NCBI GenBank assembly: GCA_902796985.1
Contig: CADBRC010000039.1
Location: 1-10,610 of the forward strand
Length of the DNA stretch: 10,610 bases
Reading direction: 5' to 3'
Source: an uncultured Spirochaetaceae bacterium
GTDB lineage: Bacteria > Spirochaetota > Spirochaetia > Treponematales > Treponemataceae
Shown: positions 6,775 through 10,610 of the stretch, one piece after another
How the letters are laid out: every line of letters begins with the position of its first letter
How positions within the stretch are numbered: the first letter of the stretch is position 1
Position numbers and translations under genes: made by a program
The notes under the pieces: generated by a model
The model's database searches: none
Seen by the model: the letters and a program-made list of their open reading frames with translations, nothing else
What the model was told of the DNA's origin: nothing

Positions 6775-7521
6775 ATGAAAGCAAAAAGATATGCGGTTCT
6801 TTTGGGCGTAATGCTGGCTGCCGGACTCACGGCTTTTGCGGAGAGCGTTCCCGGTGTATTCCTGCAGGAAGGGGGCTGGCTCTGGGCAGAACAGAAGGAC
6901 GGCATCATGTCGGCCTCAGTGAAGATGAGCGAGGGAACGGCAATCAGCGTGGAGACGACCGGCGAGACGGACGCTTCCGGTAATCCCGTCGCAAAAATAA
7001 AGGAGGCGGAATATGACGGCTCCAAGGGAAAGACCCTGACCTTCGCACAGGTGAAGTACGACGGAAAGAGCTACTGGGCCATCTCAAACCGCTTCGTCAT
7101 GCGGAAAAAGCCTGCCGTCCTCGTGGAGGACTCTGCCATGTACAATACGAAGAACCTTGCAGACGTGATAAACTCGCACCTGGACATGGGCTCGGTCGTT
7201 GCAGTGGGAGACACCGTGAGTGCAACCGGCGGCATAGACATAACCGAGGTGAGCTACTACTCCGAGCGCCTGTACGCCGTCCGCACGGTCTACGTGAAGG
7301 CCTCCAAAATCAGCAGCGAGCTGGACGACATCACTGCGTTCAAAATCCTCAGCAACATTGCCAAGACCACAGACCTGGACAAGAAGCAGGCCCTGTTCGA
7401 GTCGGTCGCAACGCTGAACATGTCAGATGCGGTCAACGATGCGATACTGAAGGCATGGTCCGATACCTTCATTCCCGATGAGGAGGACGAAGCCGAGAAC
7501 GAGGAACCTGCCGGCCTGTAA
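6775..7521 (+). CDS. Exported SH3-like protein, likely paralogue of the preceding lipoprotein
   Basis: The ATG at 6775 follows GAGGAG (6762-6767) at 7 nt; a GTG at 6769 is too close to that site. The 248-residue precursor has a Sec signal peptide (basic MKAKR, hydrophobic core, AFA at 20-22 with likely cleavage before Glu23). The mature part contains GGWLWAEQ (33-40), then KSYWAISNRFV (98-108) and PAVLVEDSAMY (113-123), then an SH3b-like stretch ending in VYVKASKIS (172-180). A helical tail follows with DKKQALFESVATL (202-214) and an acidic C-terminus rich in Glu/Asp (235-244). The order GGxW, YWAxxxxxV, PAVxV, LDxGxVxxV, YVKA, LFExxxxLxxxDxxxD matches the lipoprotein upstream. Without a lipobox it is expected to be soluble in the periplasm. 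Function unknown. Confidence 0.85.
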   Translation: MKAKRYAVLLGVMLAAGLTAFAESVPGVFLQEGGWLWAEQKDGIMSASVKMSEGTAISVETTGETDASGNPVAKIKEAEYDGSKGKTLTFAQVKYDGKSYWAISNRFVMRKKPAVLVEDSAMYNTKNLADVINSHLDMGSVVAVGDTVSATGGIDITEVSYYSERLYAVRTVYVKASKISSELDDITAFKILSNIAKTTDLDKKQALFESVATLNMSDAVNDAILKAWSDTFIPDEEDEAENEEPAGL

Positions 7522-7536
7522 AGCGGCGGGAACGCA

Positions 7537-7563
7537 GAGCAGCTTGCAGCCCGCAAGCTGCTC
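7537..7563. terminator. Strong inverted repeat between convergent genes, possible bidirectional terminator
   Basis: GAGCAGCTTGC (7537-7547) and GCAAGCTGCTC (7553-7563) form a perfect 11-bp stem with a 5-nt AGCCC loop, 16 nt after the stop of the SH3-like gene. No T-run follows on either strand, so it is not a textbook intrinsic terminator. It may stabilise 3' ends or block convergent transcription. A run of six A at 7619-7624 provides a T-run just past the stop of the minus-strand gene, but without a clear hairpin. The rest of the 7522-7630 gap shows no gene. Confidence 0.55.
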
Positions 7564-7630
7564 CTTCAGCGGCTGCCCGTATGCCGGGGGTCGTGCGAAA
7601 CAGCTTTAATATCAGAAGAAAAAACGAACG

Positions 7631-8101
7631 CTATCTGTCCTTAAAACAGAGGTCCACTTCGAACGTTCCCTGCCTGGTTATGAAGGGAACGGCTATGATT
7701 TTCGTGTTTCTGGGCCATGAAATTTCGTGATTGGGCCCGGACAGGACGAAGGGGGCGGACACGGAGATGTTCCTGTTCGTTATGGCGGAGACGGCGTTTC
7801 CGGTTATGATGTTGGTGAACTCCGTGACAAGGTCTTTTTCCATTGCATCCCGCTCCTCTTCGGTATCCACGGTAATGCCCGAAATCTCCAGCATCTTGCT
7901 GGCAAGGAGCTTGTGCAGCCTGAACGCGACTATGCCTATCTCGTCCCCCGAAACCCCGACAATCCCGGAGATTTCCCACGGATGCGTCCCGGGGTGAAGC
8001 AGATAGGGATCCTTGTTCTGCGGGGCGATGTTGAACATCTGGGAGAATGCTTCCTGACACGAGGATAAAAACGGGTTCAAAAGTGATACGTCCATATCCA
8101 T
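7631..8101 (-). CDS. cheX: CheX-like CheY-phosphate phosphatase
   Basis: This 156-residue cytoplasmic protein matches the CheX family, which dephosphorylates CheY-P and so adjusts flagellar signalling in spirochaetes and Thermotoga. An N-terminal helix (LLNPFLSSCQEAFSQMF) precedes a beta-rich core with SGIVGVSGDEIGIVAF (45-60), matching the family's ISGIIGISG pattern. The signature helix is DLVTEFTNIITGNA (90-103), with Glu94 and Asn97 forming the ExxN catalytic pair known from Thermotoga CheX. A closing strand region follows (SAPFVLSG, 115-122). Length is typical. The start could be ATG at 8101 or ATG at 8095, two codons later; no ribosome site precedes either. The frame is open upstream to 8209, but that would overlap the divergent gene's promoter. 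No other chemotaxis gene is nearby, so it could be a stand-alone CheX paralogue with another receiver partner. Confidence 0.82.
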   Translation of the reverse strand: MDMDVSLLNPFLSSCQEAFSQMFNIAPQNKDPYLLHPGTHPWEISGIVGVSGDEIGIVAFRLHKLLASKMLEISGITVDTEEERDAMEKDLVTEFTNIITGNAVSAITNRNISVSAPFVLSGPNHEISWPRNTKIIAVPFITRQGTFEVDLCFKDR

Positions 8102-8103
8102 AT

Positions 8104-8132
8104 AGTGTACACCCAGTCGCACGATATTTCCA
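8104..8132 (-). promoter_or_regulatory. Weak candidate promoter for the cheX-like gene
   Basis: On the minus strand, TGGAAA (8132-8127, 4 of 6) is 17 bp from TACACT (8109-8104, 4 of 6). A T-run (8 T, minus strand) lies upstream and could act as an UP-like element. The expected start falls between the two candidate ATGs, within 2-3 nt of the ATG at 8095. This would fit a leaderless or near-leaderless message, but the boxes are weak. Confidence 0.3.
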
Positions 8133-8149
8133 GTAAAAAAAACGGAAAC

Positions 8150-8179
8150 TTGCCAAAATCCCCCCGTTTGCGCTAAAAT
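8150..8179 (+). promoter_or_regulatory. Sigma70-type promoter for the propeller sensor, leaderless geometry
   Basis: TTGCCA (8150-8155, 5 of 6) and TAAAAT (8174-8179, 5 of 6) are separated by 18 bp. The expected transcription start at 8186-8187 coincides with the A of the ATG at 8187. No ribosome binding site is visible; the preceding sequence is C-rich then A/T-rich. The alternative in-frame ATG at 8178 lies inside the -10 box and would be outside the transcript. Confidence 0.65.
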
Positions 8180-8186
8180 GGATAAT

Positions 8187-10610
8187 ATGAAGAAAGTGCT
8201 CGCATTCATTCTGGCGGGGCTTCTGGGCCCTGCGCTTCTTGCGGCTCAGGCCTCTTTTTTTGACAACTACGTGTACCAGCAGTGGAGTTCCTTCGGAGGG
8301 CTGACCGGTACCACTGCAACCGACATCATACAGACAAGCGACGGTTTCATAAACATCGGCACATACGAGGGCCTGGTCCGCTTTGACGGAGTGGCCTTCA
8401 CGACGATGCGGCGCAGCAAGGACAACGGGCTCACCTTCGCCTCAGTCCGCGTCGTCATGGAAGACAAGTCCGGCAACCTCTGGATAGGCTCCAACGACGA
8501 GGGCATCCAGCTCCTCCAGCCCGACGGCAACATGACCTTCACGACGCAGAACGGCCTCCCCAACAACTCCATACGCGCCATCGTCGAGGACGCAGACAAG
8601 AACGTCTGGGTCGGCACGGCGGGCGGCGTCGTCTACATGACCAAGAGCCGACACCTGATAAACCCCCAGTTCGAGGCGGGCACAGTCTCCAAGGGCGTCA
8701 TCTCCACCCAGCTCTTCTGTGACAGGGACGGGCAGGTATGGCTGACGACCGAAAACGACCGGGGCCTGTTCGTCTTTAAGGACGGACTGTTCCGCACGAT
8801 TCCGTCCATGGACAAATTCGGCGATTACGCAGTCACCGAAGTCTGCCAGGATCTGGACGGCAGTTTCTGGGTCGGCACGGACACGGCGGGTCTGGTCAGG
8901 ATAACGGACGGCGAAGCGGAAGCCGTATATACGGGGACGATTCTGGACGATACCCCGGTCACGGCGATTTATCAGGACAAGGACGGGACAATGTGGTTCG
9001 GCACGGAGGCCGGGCTCGTCGTCTACAGCGGGGGCAAATTCACCGTCTGCGACAAGGACGGGGTACAGAAAGCAAAGATAAACAGGATTATCGCTGACCG
9101 CGAGGGCAACATCTGGATAGCGACGGACAGGAACGGAATCGGGAAGATGACCCGGAGCCGCTTCAAGATGTTCCGTACGGGCATGACGAGCAATGCGATT
9201 GCAGAAGGGCTGGACGGCAGGATCTGGGTCGGCACGGACAGCGGCGTTATCTGCTACGTGGACGGACAGCCGGAGACCAACACCCTGACCGAATACACGA
9301 AGGACATCCGCATCCGCCACGTCGGCGTAACCGGGAACGGCGACATACTGGTCAGCTGCTACAAGAAGCCCGGCCAGCTCCGCTACGACCCGGCGGGCGG
9401 CAGGATCACAAGCTGGAGCACGGACGAGGGTCTTGCGGGCAACAAAGTCCGCGTCGCCATAGAAGGGAAGGGGGGAGAGCTGTACGTCGGGACAACTACC
9501 GGCCTGAGCATAATCCATACGGACGGAAGCATAGTCAGCTTCAAGCAGCTGGACGGACTTGAGAACGAGTACGTCATGTGCCTCTACCTGGATGCGAACG
9601 AGATGCTCTGGATAGGTACGGACGGCGGCGGCGTTTACCTGATGAGGCATGAGAAGTTCATCGGCAGGATTACGACCGGCAACGGCCTTGCGGGCAACGT
9701 CATCTTCAAGGTCTGGCAGGACAGCAAGGGAGCCTACTGGATATGCACGGGAAGCGGCCTGACCCGCTGCCCCGCCTACGACAGCTCGCTTGAACGGGTT
9801 CCCGTCCTCTTCGATGTCGTCCGTGCAGAGCAGGGGCTCGGCACCGACTCGGTCTTCCAGCTTGTGCCCGACAAGCGCGGAAATGTCTGGATAACAAGCA
9901 ACTACGGGGTTTCCTCCATTCCTTTCGACGACCTGGCTGAGGTCGCAGGGGGCAGGCAGGAGGAACTGGTTCCCAAGTTCTATAACAAGAACGACGGCCT
10001 GGACTCCGACGGCGCGACGTCAACGGCAGTCAGCATCTGCGACAGGGACGGCCGCCTCTGGTTCCCCATGGTGGACGGCGTGGCCGTGTACAACCCGGTC
10101 AAAGTCCAGGAGAGCCAGATCCTGCCGCTCGTCTGCATAGAGAGCATCCGGGTAGACACGGTGGAGCACAAGGACTTCTCCGATGTCATCGAGCTCAAGC
10201 CGGGCACCAAGCGCGTGGACATCAAGTTCACGGGTCTCAGCTTCGATGCGCCGGAACGGATCCTGTTCTCCCACCAGCTGACGGGCTTCGACGACGAGCT
10301 GTCGCAGCCGAACACAAACAGGACGGTTTCATACACCAACCTCAAGCCGGGCAAGCACACCTTCACGGTCTACGCGATAAACGGAGACGGCAACATGTCC
10401 GAAAAGGCGCAGACCATGCTTTTCCTGCAGAAGCCCTACATCTGGCAGACGACCTGGTTCTGGATCGCGGTCGCCGTCGCCTCGCTCACGGCCATCTTCA
10501 CGGCGATTTACCTGAAGGAACGGCGGATGGTCAGGGAGAACTTGAGGCTGGAGGGCCTGGTCAAGGAACGGACTAAAGAACTTGCCGTAGAGAAGGAGAA
10601 GTCCGACACC
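8187..10610 (+). CDS. Membrane sensor: signal peptide, double beta-propeller (Reg_prop), Y_Y_Y-like domain, membrane helix, coiled coil; 3' end outside window
   Basis: The 808 visible residues start with a signal peptide (about 1-22, MKKVLAF...LAAQA). From about 25 to 640 there are 14 blade motifs of the GxxWxGTxxG type, for example LWIGSNDEGI (98-107), VWVGTAGGV (140-148), MWFGTEAGL (269-277), IWVGTDSGV (346-354), LWIGTDGGGV (474-483) and VWITSNYGV (567-575). Fourteen blades fit two seven-bladed propellers, as in the periplasmic sensors of hybrid two-component systems. A Y_Y_Y-like beta-sandwich follows (about 665-737, YTNLKPGKHTFTVYA near its end), then a membrane helix (about 755-775) and a coiled coil (about 778-808, LVKERTKELAVEKEKSD). 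The cytoplasmic output domain is cut off. An ERTKEL...EKEKSD linker commonly leads into a LLLNILP segment and a class III adenylate/guanylate cyclase, so that is the favoured output; a histidine kinase or GGDEF domain is possible. Confidence 0.9.
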   Translation, partial: MKKVLAFILAGLLGPALLAAQASFFDNYVYQQWSSFGGLTGTTATDIIQTSDGFINIGTYEGLVRFDGVAFTTMRRSKDNGLTFASVRVVMEDKSGNLWIGSNDEGIQLLQPDGNMTFTTQNGLPNNSIRAIVEDADKNVWVGTAGGVVYMTKSRHLINPQFEAGTVSKGVISTQLFCDRDGQVWLTTENDRGLFVFKDGLFRTIPSMDKFGDYAVTEVCQDLDGSFWVGTDTAGLVRITDGEAEAVYTGTILDDTPVTAIYQDKDGTMWFGTEAGLVVYSGGKFTVCDKDGVQKAKINRIIADREGNIWIATDRNGIGKMTRSRFKMFRTGMTSNAIAEGLDGRIWVGTDSGVICYVDGQPETNTLTEYTKDIRIRHVGVTGNGDILVSCYKKPGQLRYDPAGGRITSWSTDEGLAGNKVRVAIEGKGGELYVGTTTGLSIIHTDGSIVSFKQLDGLENEYVMCLYLDANEMLWIGTDGGGVYLMRHEKFIGRITTGNGLAGNVIFKVWQDSKGAYWICTGSGLTRCPAYDSSLERVPVLFDVVRAEQGLGTDSVFQLVPDKRGNVWITSNYGVSSIPFDDLAEVAGGRQEELVPKFYNKNDGLDSDGATSTAVSICDRDGRLWFPMVDGVAVYNPVKVQESQILPLVCIESIRVDTVEHKDFSDVIELKPGTKRVDIKFTGLSFDAPERILFSHQLTGFDDELSQPNTNRTVSYTNLKPGKHTFTVYAINGDGNMSEKAQTMLFLQKPYIWQTTWFWIAVAVASLTAIFTAIYLKERRMVRENLRLEGLVKERTKELAVEKEKSDT

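Noticed and set aside
8102..8209. N-terminal extension of the CheX-like protein up to 8209
   Set aside because: The CheX fold begins at the MDMD start, and the extension overlaps the promoter and start of the divergent sensor gene.
8442..9650. 402-codon open frame on the minus strand opposite the propeller sensor
   Set aside because: The plus strand encodes an unambiguous propeller with regular blade motifs. The antisense frame has no recognisable domain and arises from GC-rich repeated codons.

Overview
The window is a GC-rich, gene-dense bacterial chromosome segment with no RNA genes, mobile elements or CRISPR. The gene families suggest a spirochaete, most likely Treponema-like: a CheX-type CheY-phosphate phosphatase, small SH3-like exported proteins with one lipoprotein, an Ppx/GppA-HD protein beside PPK1, and a large propeller sensor whose last visible residues resemble the linker before a class III nucleotide cyclase. 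This placement is an inference from gene content; no taxonomic marker is present.

Layout. (1) 1-1645, plus strand: the C-terminal part of a multi-pass membrane protein runs in from the left edge and is followed after 19 bp by aepY, phosphonopyruvate decarboxylase. (2) 1642-5772, minus strand: a three-gene operon transcribed leftwards. It encodes a small membrane-anchored zinc-ribbon protein, an Ppx/GppA-type exopolyphosphatase with a C-terminal HD domain, and full-length polyphosphate kinase 1. aepY and ppk converge, and their stop codons share the palindrome CTAG. (3) 5773-5939: a divergent control region with a 17-bp tandem repeat midway between two opposed promoters. (4) 5940-7521, plus strand: a lipoprotein and a signal-peptide protein that look like diverged tandem paralogues. 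A strong hairpin follows. (5) 7631-8101, minus strand: a CheX-like protein. (6) 8187 to the right edge, plus strand: a large sensor with signal peptide, 14 propeller-blade motifs, a Y_Y_Y-like domain, one membrane helix and a coiled coil. It is cut by the window end.

The minus operon pairs the enzyme that makes polyphosphate with a candidate that breaks it down, plus an uncharacterised zinc-ribbon protein at the head of the operon. The most interesting regulatory signal is that at least two promoter-proximal genes (zinc-ribbon protein and propeller sensor) have good sigma70-type promoters whose predicted transcription start falls on or next to the ATG, with no ribosome binding site. This suggests leaderless mRNAs. 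The aepY, lipoprotein, SH3-like and ppk genes do have purine-rich ribosome binding sites.
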